Source: Chaetorhynchus papuensis (taxonomy: Eukaryota > Chordata > Aves > Passeriformes > Rhipiduridae). Taken from it: a DNA stretch of 64,000 nucleotides. Position 1 is the first letter of the stretch. Each line of letters begins with the position of its first letter. The stretch covers positions 62,001-126,000 of the forward strand of contig VWYX01000657.1 in NCBI GenBank assembly GCA_013396525.1, written 5' to 3'. Below the pieces are notes generated by a model, which saw only the letters and a program-made list of their open reading frames with translations, was not told the DNA's origin and did no database searches. Shown piece after piece: positions 24,421-36,021 of the stretch. A program made the position numbers and the translations under genes.

Positions 24421-27003
24421 CACTTGTGAACTCAGTGCATTCCTCAGGATCCTTCCTGTAAGTCTTGTGGAATCACCATGGCAATATTCTCCACTTACAG
24501 TAATTGCGCTTCTATCTCCTCTCTGAATACCTAAGGTAGTTACAATCTGCAGGAATAAAAGTAATCATACAGCAGTCAGTGTAACACAGCTGTGGACAGC
24601 TGTAAATAAAGTGTTTACATGGGGATGGAGACATTGCAGAGCTTTAGAAAAGTGTGTTATGAAAGACAAAAATATAACCCTGTTCCAGTTTGTGAGAATA
24701 TGCAATTTAATCCATGTAGAAATCTTGTTCATCAGTAATTACAGAAGGAGATAAGAGTCTCCTCAATTAAGATCAGGCAGAAAATGATTTTATTTTATGT
24801 GTCCTGAGAAGTATCACATCAAAAATAATTAGAGAGAGAGATGTAAAAACTTTCAGATGTTTTAAATATATTACCTCCTTTGAAATTTAGAAAAGCTTCA
24901 AAGAAATGTCAGGTTCTGGCATGCTCTGGAAAGAGCACTTGTATGTAAAAACAAGGCCTTTCCCCTAGTTTTATATATATTTGATGGAGCCACTCAAAAA
25001 ATAATAACTGAAAAACTAATTTAAATTCAGACATGATTCTTTGGATAACAGTTTTAGCTCAATGGCTGGAATTGTTAGGAATGAGCCTGTGGCAAAGCCA
25101 AGATCGGGAACATGACACAAAGGAGCTTCTGTCAAGCTTTTCCAATTATTAGTCTTCTCTTCCTAGTTATTTATATTTCCTTTCAACTCACATGTCTAAG
25201 GCACAGAGCAGTAATACAGTAGCTCCAGCTCTGAGGAACAGGAGCAACCTGTGCTAGAAAGCCTCTTTGCATTTGCATGGCTTTAAGATTTTCTATGGGA
25301 GGCAAGAATGCACCACCAAACTTTTGCTTTATTGTTACATTTTTAGTCTGTAATCATTCCTCATGTCTTTGGTAACCGGTCTTCAGGGCCCACTCTTACT
25401 AATTAACTAATCAGTTACACACTTGCTAATCTGTTTTATCCAAAGATAACAAAGCAGAAGGAAAAGGCAGACATAGATTTCTTTTTTCTACTTAAAGACA
25501 CATTTTCTTAAAACTCTGGTTACATAAAACCGTTCTGATCTGTCAGTCCACAGCCTTCCATATGGATTTTCCAAGCATCAGTGTGAATTAATTTTGATTT
25601 GAGTCACTTATTGTACTCACTCAGTTATGTCTGATATGGATTGGCTTAGCACTGTCATCAACTCACTTGAAATCAATTCATTCATTGTTCACACCCAGTA
25701 CACCATTTTGGACAGAAATAAAGTACAATGAAACAAGAAGAAAGACCCACTGGAAGGCAAATGATAGCATGGAAAAAAAAAGGAAAATATAATAGTCATA
25801 GACTGGAGACAAAAGAATAGAATAGACAGAACCATGGAGATCAAAGACAAACATTGATCAAAGATAGAAAAGGAACTGCAGACAAACCAGAACCTGTGAT
25901 CAAAACCTGATGGAAAGGAGCATGGTGTGATGTGAAAAAGGGAGAGAAGAGTAAAAAACCTGAGGCTCACTGCTTCAGGATAACCCAAATGTGCTTTTGA
26001 TTCTCTCCTAGTCTCTAATCCAGCCATGTTAAAGAAAGAAGTATATGAATTTCTCTACAACCCCTAGAGATAAAAGATTTTTGCCTGGATGTCTTGTCAT
26101 TAACTCTCCCTTGCCCACTTTGCTGTCATGTTCATCTTCCTCACACTGTTTTCAACCTGCTTTGCTTGTTACAAGCAAGGATTTTCTCATATTTCTGTGA
26201 CAAACTTCTCAATAAAGAACACTGTTAACTCTTACCAGCTAAACTCTGCCCCCAGTCTAATTTCTGCAGAGTTCCTGCTGCAGATAACTCAATCTCTCAC
26301 TGTGGGCCTCCTGCCTGACCACAGCTGTTCATGCCCTTCCTGGCTGGGGTGCCAGTACCTGCTTCCCTGGAAGAGAGAGAGGCCTTGGACTCACAGGGAC
26401 ACCTGGGGCTGAGATCATGTTCTATCAGATCTAGGCATGATTTGTGCTCTCTTTTTCCCACTGCAGGTTTTGGCCCAAAATAAGGTCATATCACAGGTTC
26501 CTGCCCCTGGGGTGATGGACAGTCTCAGAATCCCTAGGCTACTATAAATAATTCCTTTTGGTTTTCACTGTGTTTGTGAGAGCTGAACCCAGTGCAGGTT
26601 ATTGCTGGCAGCTCTCAGGACAGCTCTTCAGGGAAATTCCCCATTGGCACTCACACATTTGGGGTTTGGTGGTGCTGTAGCAAATCCCTTCTGAGGCACC
26701 ACAGGGATATCCAATTTTCTTACTTTGTCTTAATGCTGGGCAACAGGAAAGTTACAGCTGGAAGTGATTGCAAGTCTGTTTTACTATATAAGAGGGAATT
26801 TTCAGCTTTGTTTCAATGACTATTTAAAAAAAAAAAATTGTTATGGTTTTCATGCCATTTACCAGATAACCTTTATTGCTCAAACAATGCTATGACCTGA
26901 ATATCTTCAGGATATTACTCAGCAAATGGGTCAGATAAAGCAGCCACATGGCTTGCCAAACATTTTAGGAAATCTGAAGCACTGACACAGGACTAATTTT
27001 CAT

Positions 27004-27610
27004 TATCAGAACCACAGACTGCTTGACATTGGCAGGGACCTCCAGAGCTCATCTGGTCCAACCTCCCCACTGAAGGCAGGCCAGCTACAGCTCAGGACCA
27101 TGTCCAGATGGGTTTGGAATGCCTCCAAGGAGGAAGACTTCCTTGGTAAACTGTGCCAGGGCTCAGTGACCCTCACAGTGAAAAAGTGTTTCCTGATGTT
27201 CCGAGGGAATCTCCTGTGTTTGAGCTCGTGCCCATGGCCTGTGGTCCTGGCAGGGGCAGCACTGAGAGCAGCCTGGCTCTGTCCCTTTGGCACCTTCCCT
27301 TCCAGTCCCTCTATGCACTGAGCAGGTCCCCCTGAGCCTTCACTTCTCCAGGCTGAACAGCCCCAGCTCTTTCAGCCTTTCCTGAGAGGAGAGATGCTCC
27401 AGTTCCCTCCTAACCTTCCTGACCTTGTACTGGATGCTCTCCAGTGTGTCCCTGTCCCTGTGCTGTGACCTGAGCAGAGGGAGGATCAGCCCCCTCAGCC
27501 TCCTGGAAATGCTTCTCTGATGCAGCCTGGAGTCCATTCACTGCCTTTGCCCCAGGGACACTTTGCTGGCTCGTGTAGGTTTCCAGAACCACTGGATGCT
27601 TAAGAACAGG
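27004..27610 (-). mobile_element. CR1 LINE, 5'-truncated 3' end
   Basis: Read on the minus strand this is the 3' end of a CR1 (chicken repeat 1) non-LTR retrotransposon. Hallmarks in plus-strand order are the reverse complement of the CR1 terminus (CACAGACTG...GGGACCTCC...CATCTGGTCCAACC), the AAGTGTTTCCTGATGTTC block near 27185-27202, and the block GGCTGAACAGCCCCAGCTC near 27350. That last block is shared nearly exactly with the CR1 at 43802. The 5' side fades after GATGCAGCCTGGAGTCC (about 27520-27535) and can be followed weakly to about 27610. A segment before 27475 appears internally deleted relative to typical CR1. Short minus-strand frames here are remnants without intact reverse transcriptase or endonuclease, so the copy is dead. 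The 5' limit is approximate. Confidence 0.9.
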
Positions 27611-30600
27611 AAGCACTGGTTTGGTTTGCACAGGCTCAGACAGAAACAATCTCCTATTTTCAAAGAGCTGGCAACCAACATTTTTCTCATGAGGACATCT
27701 TGTGGCTAATATTTCACACTATTGGCAATAAGCCACGCAGAGAAGAAACTGGAGCATCAGGAGCCTTAAATCACCTTTTATGCCAAATGTATACCCTCAT
27801 TTCCCGTTTAGTCCTAGTTCATAAAGATAGGATCAGAATCCAAAGTTATATTTGTAAATGCCACTATAAACTATATTTAAATAACCAGACGTGGTTTTGT
27901 GAGATCATTTCTCCTATGGTAGCATTCAGAATATTCAGTTTTGCTGGAGATATTTTCAACCCTCTTTATTGCAATTAATAGCTTGTTAAGAATGACATTG
28001 ACATCCAGTGGATAAAGGACTGTTAATACTGCAGCACTTCTGGGCTCTATAAATTGCTGTATGTTTGGGAGACAGTACTGTAACATCTGTTCTAGGACAC
28101 GTGCCTCTAGCAGGAAGATAGTGGATATCTTTCCAAGACTTTCCAAGAACTACAGAGTGCCACTCTGTTAAGGTAGCAGAAACTTTTTAACGTTCCCAAA
28201 ACACTGCTGGCTTAAGATATTTCTAAGAAAATAAAATTTGTGAACACAGCACTGCTTTCTACTGGCTTCATCACACTTCACAAGGTCACTTAGGTGCTTT
28301 TCATTAGAATATTACAACATAAAGGTGCTGAGACAATTATTGAAATAGACGGACCTAGAGGACAAAAATTTTAAAACTTCAGACTTTCAGCGACTGGGAT
28401 AGAAAAACAAGGAAAAAAAAATCTACAAAGTAATTTCCGGTGAGACTGACTTTAACAGTGCCACCATCCTGACAGCAGCTGTATGAAAGCAAGGACATTT
28501 CCCATTTTATTTCAGTAAATCTCTAATCTCTACACTTGGCACCTCAAAGAAGTTCAGTTTAATATGCTTCAAAAGAATTAAAAATTCATCCTTCCCTTTA
28601 TCCCAGATATCCTTATGATGAATTTTCTAGCACTGTCAGACATGAGGAGGCAATTATCTTAGATAAATTTGTTTGTATCATTTCTTGATCACAAATGATA
28701 CCAGAACAGAAAATATTTGCCTCTATAAATCAAAATTTTATAGCTATCCTAGCAATGGGTTACAGTACATTAGGATCTCAATCTACAAGCTGCTGATGAA
28801 AGATGAACTATACAATTAATGATTTAATCAGTATACTGTGTTAATTACAAATGAAGCTGAACTCAAGATGAAAATGAAATATAGAAATAGCACATACAGG
28901 ACCAATCCTGCCTGCTTTGTTCACTGTGGCATTCCTGTTTAAATGCAATGGGACTAGCTGCATGACTGAGGCAAGCAGGATTTGATCCTACTGATATTAC
29001 CTCATATAAAATATTTACACACTCCTGCCAGTAGTGTATTTTACAATATTCTCATTATAGAGAAGATTAACTCCATATCAAATGAACAATAATAGAAGTT
29101 TCTAATGGAATCCAGAATAGTTGCAAAAATCACTTTTTTGGAAATGTTCTCAATTGGGCTGCCTCATTAATCCCTTTAACCATGGAACTCACATTTTAAT
29201 TGCAGATAAGACCCAGGCTCCCAAGTATTGAGAAACACACCTATTCCTCCAGTGCAAGGAGACTGCAGATCCCCACCTTTTGTGGCCCCAGCTGTGGAAG
29301 CAAGGCCTGGGGGAGGCTGCTGCAAAGGCAGGACAGCCCCGTGGCCGAGCTGCTGGCCAAGCTCCAGGCGAGAGCAGCTGCCTGGGCTGCACATGGGCTC
29401 TCCAAAGCACTGCTGACAGCACTTCCCCCACAGGGCTGCAACAGCAGATCAGTCAAAACAAGAAAGGGAAACTCCTGTTCATCCCAGTAACTGATTAGTG
29501 ATAGCTTCATACAACCTTTTCATCCATACACCTCACTTTAAACCAACTCCCTTTTGCTCCATGCTTTCTGCTTTGCAGAGGAGCAGCACCCAGAGGGAAG
29601 GCAACACTGGCTTTTTTAGCTGATGCAGTAGGGACTGCTTCAGGTAAAGTAATTTAAATAAGCCTTCTGATTTCTTCATGGTGTCAGAGTTTGTTTCATT
29701 TTTCTCATGGCTTCAGGACCAGAATTACTTCAGTTTACTTTACTTTTCTCTCTTGCCTCAATCCTGTACCTAGGGCTGTCTCAGTGTGTACCTTGCAGCT
29801 GGCTCCCAGCTTTAGCACTAACTGTGATATTGTTAAATACATCTGGCACCATTTTGAAGTAGTAATATAATGACTGGCAAGCTTTTGTGGATAAAACAAA
29901 CCTCAGTACTTCGTTTAATTGTGCCCCAGGGATCTTTCCCTGCTCGTATGTGCAGCGCACACAAGGAGCCACCTCTTGATGCTGGTCTGATCATGAGCTT
30001 CTTAAACGCATGAAACCAGCTCGCTTAAAAAAAGTCAAAAATAGAGGAGTTTGAACAAGAACCCCAAAATCTTCACATCAACCTCCAGCCAGATACAAAC
30101 AAATAAACAAACCCTGCACAAACACACACTTTCCTTCTGTCTCGTTTAATTCTTGTCTTCAATAGATGCAGAAATGGGTGAGCACAGACTGTGAACCTGG
30201 GTTCTAGATCCAGGTATTTCTTAGCTAATTGGAGTATTTTTCATTTTGCAAAATGTAATCTGGATGAAGCATTTCCCATCCTTAGCAAGTGGCCTGCATT
30301 TATCCATATGTATAAAGGAGGGGTGTGTGTGTATCTTGCCACAAGGATGTGGTACAAGCAATTAAACCCTTGATAATGAATGGTTCATCAATCCGCAGGC
30401 GATGTACAATAAGTGATTGCTCCTGCAGGTAGTAATCATCTGCTGCAATTGCTGAACTAGAAATTCCCTCTGGGCTGATTGGATTTTATCAAGAAGCCGT
30501 GAAGTAAAAAAGGGTTTAGGGTGAGGTTTTTTATAGTCTGAAACCTAATATTAGAAATTTGCCAGTTGGAAAGGAGGGCCTTTCCTTTGAAGACGTGCTC

Positions 30601-32997
30601 ACAGTGACTGAAGAGCTGTCAGAAAAATGTAACCATGTTCAGAACAGCCTCTGGGACCAGAGTACATTCCAAGGCAAAGATTAAATTAAAAGGGTTTTTC
30701 CCACCTCCACAAAAATATATGCAACTCTCATGCACACTCAAACTGTTTTCCCATTGGCAGAGTGACAATCCATAAATCTATATAGGGTCTGAAATAACAT
30801 GATCACACTTAAATTTAAACACAAGAGCTCGTTACTATTATCATTTGGACATTCTGTCACTACAATTTATGGATTATATTTGAAACTATTCTCTGTGAGA
30901 CCACCAGTTCCCCTTTTAGGAACCTGAAGGATGCCTATGTATATTGAATTTAGACCACTGTTGAAAATGGAACAGAAGTTTTAAGTTTTAAGAAAAGCCT
31001 TACCTGTTAAATATACCCTCCTTTTTTCTGTTTTATTTTATTTCATTTTGTCAAATTAGTTTTCTTTTATCAAATATCAAAGCAGTAAATAAAGCTGTGA
31101 AAAATACCACCCTTCAAAAATAAATTTGATCCACAAAATCAAAAAGCTCTCTAAACCATCTAACACTTATTTTCATGTCACATGGTTTCAAGGTTTTTTT
31201 GGGGAAAAAATATCTATTTTCTGCTAACCTCTAAATGTTTGTTACTAATATTGTTTCTTTCCAAAATATACTTAATGGAAGAAGAATACCCCAAAGAACA
31301 TAAGCAATCAGAGTTAATTTTAAATTGATGTTTAATAGCAGCACTGTGATTCTTTTCTTTTCTTATTTTTCCCGTGAAATTTCCTGTGAACACAAGGGGT
31401 GTGTGAGCCATTTCAGCTTCGCTTTGGCAAGAGAATTAGAGCCCAGAATAAAAAGTGAAGCAGAAGACTGTTTAGTCTTTCATGAGCATGCATCAAAATC
31501 CCAATATGGACATGGAATGTCATTATTTTCTAAAGTTATGCTAAGCCCAAATGCAGCCCAAATTCTCCCTGCAGCTATTCCAACTGGGAAAACCAGGGAG
31601 ACCTTCCTTTTTTTTTCTTTTCCTTCTAGCCTAAATGAAACTTTGGGATGTGGGTTATTTTATAACACACTAAATACACATCAAGATGTTTTAGCATAAT
31701 GAACAGCAACAAGAACTTGACATATTTAAGACAAATTAAAAAATGAGACCTTTGAAAACACAACAGAGGCATCAATGAACAGTTGAAGGGTCATCCCTGT
31801 TAATTTGATTATTCTGACACTGAAAATCTACTTGGAGTGCAAAGTAGCAATTACAGTGTACTCAAATTGGACAAGAACCAATTTCCAGCAATAACCCCAT
31901 AATCCAAGAGCCAGCTTAACTGAAATTTCAAACCATTGACCTGCCTGCCTTCAGGAAACTGCAGGAAAGAGGGTGGTGGCTGTTTTGACATAAGCAGAGG
32001 ACTTACTATAAAAGACAACTACACAGCTGGCTTTAAATCCTTTCATTTGAAGGTATGATGTGATTCTGTTTCCAGTGTAGAGTTATGCAAGAAAAAATAT
32101 GGGATGGTGACAGTTATAAACAGAAACCCTGCTGTCTTAGAAAGAACTTCTGCAGTACCATTCATTCTCTTGAGGAAAGGCATTGATTAGCTTTAGAGCC
32201 AGGTATTGAGAGCCAAACTAATGAAGTGAGGAAGAAGAAACCCAAAATCTTTGAAAAAGGATTTTCCAAGGCCTGCATTGCTAAGTTAGCAGCCACGAGT
32301 GGTTCTTCTGGGCTTCTTTGGAAATTGCCAGACACTGCTCATAACATTTTCAATGACACAGGGACACTACAGCTCTCTGGAAAAATAGTGTGTAGGCTCC
32401 ACATCACCTGGGTGCCTTTGAAATGTGAGAGGCAGAAGATTAAAGAGAGAGGGGGAAATAAGAAAAAAATCAGAAAGCAGCCAGAGTCTGTCACTGTGTC
32501 CCTTCTTTAAGCACAAACTGAGGAAAAGTTACAACCAGTATTAGTTAATCTTTAATAAATTTCTAATTTTCCCATCTAACATCAGTTACAATTTTTAAGA
32601 ATCCAGATGCTAAAAGAGACAGGAATATAAAAGGGGAAAAGGTAGAAGAAGGAAACCACATTTCCATTGCCTGACTGGCAGTAAGGAGAAGGTACATACA
32701 ATTTACTTGTTTCAGCCTCTAGCAAAAACATTCTCCTGAAATAGATTTTTATCTTTGGGCATCTTGATATTTGCTCCATGACTTGAAGCATGGATCTAAG
32801 GAGATTCTTGCATGTTTGCTTTTATGAAGTTCTGCTGCAAATCCTCATCTGCCTGGAAGCCATCAGGGTACTGAAGAGGTAAAGGGCACCTGCAGCCCAA
32901 TGCAACATTTGCTGAGTGCAGAGAGGCTCCAGTTGTTCCTCAGATGGCACCAGGTTCTGTTGGCTTAATGATTTAGGCCTTTTTTCCACTAGGAAAA
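27611..32997. other. Noncoding stretch without recognisable genes
   Basis: Unique sequence with no supportable gene. A GC-richer patch at 29200-29500 is open in several frames on both strands, none resembling a known protein. A perfect 10-bp tandem duplication (CTTTCCAAGA) is at 28129-28148. The stretch 30370-30510 has an evenly mixed base composition typical of conserved noncoding elements, but conservation cannot be seen in a single sequence. Confidence 0.6.
28129..28148. repeat. Perfect 10-bp tandem duplication
   Basis: CTTTCCAAGA occurs at 28129-28138 and 28139-28148 without mismatch, a recent slippage-type duplication. Confidence 0.9.
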
Positions 32998-33035
32998 AGT
33001 GGTTTTATGATTCCCCATAGAATCATAAAACCATT
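32998..33035. repeat. Inverted repeat at a CR1 3' terminus
   Basis: TGGTTTTATGATTC at 33000-33013 is the exact reverse complement of GAATCATAAAACCA at 33020-33033 with a six-base spacer. The pairing continues outward with a G-T wobble and an A-T pair to 32998 and 33035. The right arm is the end of the minus-strand CR1 starting at 33016. The left arm has no further CR1 similarity upstream, so it looks like an inverted copy of the CR1 tail alone. Confidence 0.85.
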
Positions 33036-33215
33036 ACACATTGGAAGGCAGTTATGAGGGATCCTAAGCCATTTCTTCCCCAGGCTAAACAAGCCCAGTC
33101 CCTCAGCATCACCTCACACAGAGCTCCAGCTCCCTCACCCTCCACTGGGCTTGCTCACCTTCACCCACATCTTCTGTGTAATGGGAACCCTCTACTTGCA
33201 ACACTGAACACTGGA
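33016..33215 (-). mobile_element. CR1 LINE fragment with internal deletion
   Basis: The plus strand starts with CATAGAATCATAAAACCATTA...TTGGAAGGCAG, the reverse complement of a CR1 3' end. After about 45 bases it jumps to CCCCAGGCTAAACAAGCCC...CCCTCAGCATCACCTCACA, which in intact CR1 lies a few hundred bases further from the terminus. The middle part is therefore deleted. Similarity fades by about 33215. The copy is short, old and non-functional. Confidence 0.65.
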
Positions 33216-34305
33216 CTTAATTCCAGAAGCCTTCAAACTCCTTGGGCTCAGTTTTATGGAACAATCTGGCCCAGTGACCAACACCTGGTGGTTCAGGTCA
33301 CAGACATCACGTGTTGTAAATAGAGAATTCTGTCAGTTTAATTCATCACGTGCAATCCTACTACCCAAAACCACAGCAGTGGTCAGTAGCAGTGGGCAAT
33401 GACAGGATCTAGAGGGGGGAAAAAAGCCCCAAACCAAAGAAAATAAAGAAAAAAAGGGCAACAGAAATTTCTTCCAACTTTGATATCCACTACTTATTTT
33501 AATATGCTAGTGTACAAATGATTAATCTAATTAATTAGCATATGTAAGTCTTCACTGACAAGCTTCCTTAGTGATCATTTTACAAGTGACATTCCTATAT
33601 CATCAAGGAGATGAGCTGAAAGCTCTTTTATTCTTTTGTTTTAATGGAATCTAAGAGTTCAGCAATCATTCGATATCTTCCATCGATCTTGTCACCCCAC
33701 ACTATTCAGAGCAGCATTTCTGTCTGCAATATTAATGTACTTTTCTGGGTCTGATTGTTATCAGCTGTTTTAAGAGCATCCCCCCAGATTCCATTTTGAA
33801 GTGACAATACATAATATGCTGTTTCTATTCCTTTTTATTTTCTGTGGTTTTAACTCTCACAAATGGTCACGTAGCTGAGAGTGTTTTTGGGGCTCTGAAG
33901 AGCACCCGGATTTCTGGATCTAACATTTACAAACTTCTGCATGAAGCATTTCAAATACAGCTGAAAAAAAATGCCATTTTGATCCCAGACCAACCTTTCC
34001 ACTGGGAAATCAACTGTGGAGAAACCACCCTCACTCAGTTACAGCATTTTCTGTAAGAGTCTGCTCTGCTCAATGCCAGCACCTCCTGACTCTGCTGATG
34101 CCCCTGATCCTCCAGGATCATCCTTCTTTCCCATAAGGACACGGCTAATGGAATGTTCACACCAATGCAGGATGCATGGCTATGGATTTAGTATTTCCAA
34201 AGCTTGGAGGCATACAGTTTAGGCTGATTTAGGCCATCTGTATTAAAAATATACCTACTTCTGCAGAATTTCCCTTTGAACAAAATGCTCAGTTGTATCC
34301 TGTGG

Positions 34306-34321
34306 CATGTTAATTAACATG
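34306..34321. repeat. Perfect 16-bp palindrome with a TTAATTAA core
   Basis: CATGTTAA is followed directly by TTAACATG. The core GTTAATTAAC resembles two abutting homeodomain half sites. It is not the HNF1 consensus, whose half sites are further apart. About one such palindrome is expected by chance in a window of this size. Confidence 0.75.
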
Positions 34322-35890
34322 GCAAGGTACCATGACAAGATGCCCAGGTGCTAAAATATTTCTAAGGAGTTTGAATTCTGGATAAATACTTTCTTCAGCA
34401 GTAGGCAGCATAAGCTGTATCCAGCGAAACTGGGAAACTTTTGTTTGAAGTAGTGTAATTTTTAAAACCACTTCAACAGCAGAGCAGAATCAGGACATTT
34501 TTAAGGGAGTAGGAGGAGAGACCCAATATGAAAGAGAAAATATTCTCACTCTCTTAACTCAAACATGAGTGAAATGAAAAAAAACCCCAACAAATATTTA
34601 AATGAACATTTTGAAATTTATGATGTATTTGGAAGAGCAGACTTAAAAGCTTGCACTAACTGACGAAGAGGATAAGATGACATTACATTTTTGGATTTAT
34701 AACAGTGTTTGAAAATTCAAGCTCAGAGGGATCCAAATGGAAAAACAAGAAAGTGCATCAAGAAGATGGGTCATTTAAAAAACCACGAGATCTTGATGGA
34801 ATTAGTGAAGAGAGCCACACACTGTTCCCTTTTGGGAAGCACTCAAATTCTTTAAATCAGATTAGGGTCAGTCCTAATTGTTTCAAGCACAAAGATGTGT
34901 GGTATTTATTTGCTGGTTGCCTTTTTTTCTGACTGATTAGTATTATGAAGATTAGCTGCCAGTAATTTCTGAACTGGCTAATAAAAGGTAATTAGCTCAC
35001 AGCGTGCTGTAGTTTGCACTGCCCAGGAGAAGAGTTTGCTCATCTCAGCCATGAGGAGAATTGCAGACAACATTGCAGAAAAAGAAACAGAAAGTTTCTG
35101 CAAAATTTGATTCAGCTTTTTTTGGTATATATTCTATAACTAGAGTATGAAGAACTCCCAGGTATGGCCTGAACTAGACTAGAAAAGACTTTAAAAACCA
35201 GTACAAAATGCTTTCAGAATAGCTTCCTTAAAAATCATATGGTGTCTCTCTCAACCTTCCTCCTCTGTGGTACTACATTTAATCTTTTTATGATGTTCAT
35301 AGAGAGAGAGCAGTGATGCCTCCAATGAGAACACGGCTCTTTTAAGGAGGTCTTACAGTATGATTCATAGACCTTCCTTCTGAAAGCAGTTTTGAGAAAA
35401 AACAGCCTGGAATCAGAAATGCTAACTAGGGCATTGGAGAGATTCTAATCATAAAGCTGTAACAAGGAGAAGAGGGAGGAATTATGATTTTCTACAGAAG
35501 TACACGATCTCAGTGTCAGGAAGTATGGGGAAGGTAAACAGGGACAAAGGGAAAAGCAGGACTTAACCCCTGAGGTTAAAGGAAGGGCCAGTTGCACACA
35601 CCAGCTCCTCTCAATAGGTCCAACCACAGCTTATGGAAAAGGCAGCAATGAAAATCCCCTATAAACTCTTCAAGGCAGGTGACTACAGGAGCAGATGAAG
35701 AAGCTTTGCAGCTATTACAAAGAATCAGCTAAACACCCCAGTCCAATAATTATATTTTTTATGTTAAATATGCAGTTAACATATTTCCTTTTTTTATTCC
35801 TCTAGCTGTATTCTATTATTTAAACCAAAGAATTTTTGATAAGTCTCCCAAGTGAAGCAAAACATTTGGTTACTCTTAGCAATGAGATTC

Positions 35891-35913
35891 TCATGGTGCA
35901 GTGCGCACCATGA
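35891..35913. repeat. 9-bp stem hairpin
   Basis: TCATGGTGC at 35891-35899 is the exact reverse complement of GCACCATGA at 35905-35913, separated by the five bases AGTGC. It is a compact stable hairpin in otherwise unique sequence, with no T-run after it and no known role. Confidence 0.8.
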
Positions 35914-35971
35914 AAACTCAAAAACATTTTAGCTAAAAGTTTTTAGGGTGCTCTTTCCATGAGGAGGGTTA

Positions 35972-36021
35972 ACACAGGTATTTTCTCAAAGGGCTGACAC
36001 AGGTATTTGCTCAAAGCAATG
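35972..36021. repeat. 25-bp tandem duplication
   Basis: The unit beginning ACACAGGTATTTTCTCAAAG (35972-35996) is repeated at 35997-36021 as ACACAGGTATTTGCTCAAAG with a few differences near the end. This is a diverged two-copy tandem repeat about 60 bases after the hairpin at 35891. Confidence 0.85.

Larger units (their letters stand above)
16441..27003. other. Long noncoding stretch without recognisable genes
   Basis: About 10.5 kb of unique sequence. GC-richer patches lie at about 17400-17880, 18650-19080, 20300-20640 and 26300-26660. The 18650-19140 patch is open on both strands (131 codons minus, 138 codons plus) without a recognisable domain. Homopolymers include 11 T at 23263-23273 and 12 A at 26826-26837. 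No repeat family or RNA gene was recognised. Confidence 0.6.

Noticed and set aside
25689..26027. 112-codon minus-strand frame rich in Phe, Ser and Leu, membrane-protein-like
   Set aside because: The hydrophobicity comes from an A-rich plus strand read in reverse (TTT/CTT-type codons). No family resemblance.
27340..27649. Minus-strand frames of 65 and 79 codons
   Set aside because: They fall in the CR1 3' region and are remnants of a dead element, not host genes.
30322..30333. GT microsatellite
   Set aside because: Only about five GT units, too short to call a microsatellite.
34309..34318. HNF1 binding site (GTTAATTAAC)
   Set aside because: The two half sites abut without the spacing of the HNF1 consensus, so only a generic homeodomain-like palindrome is reported.
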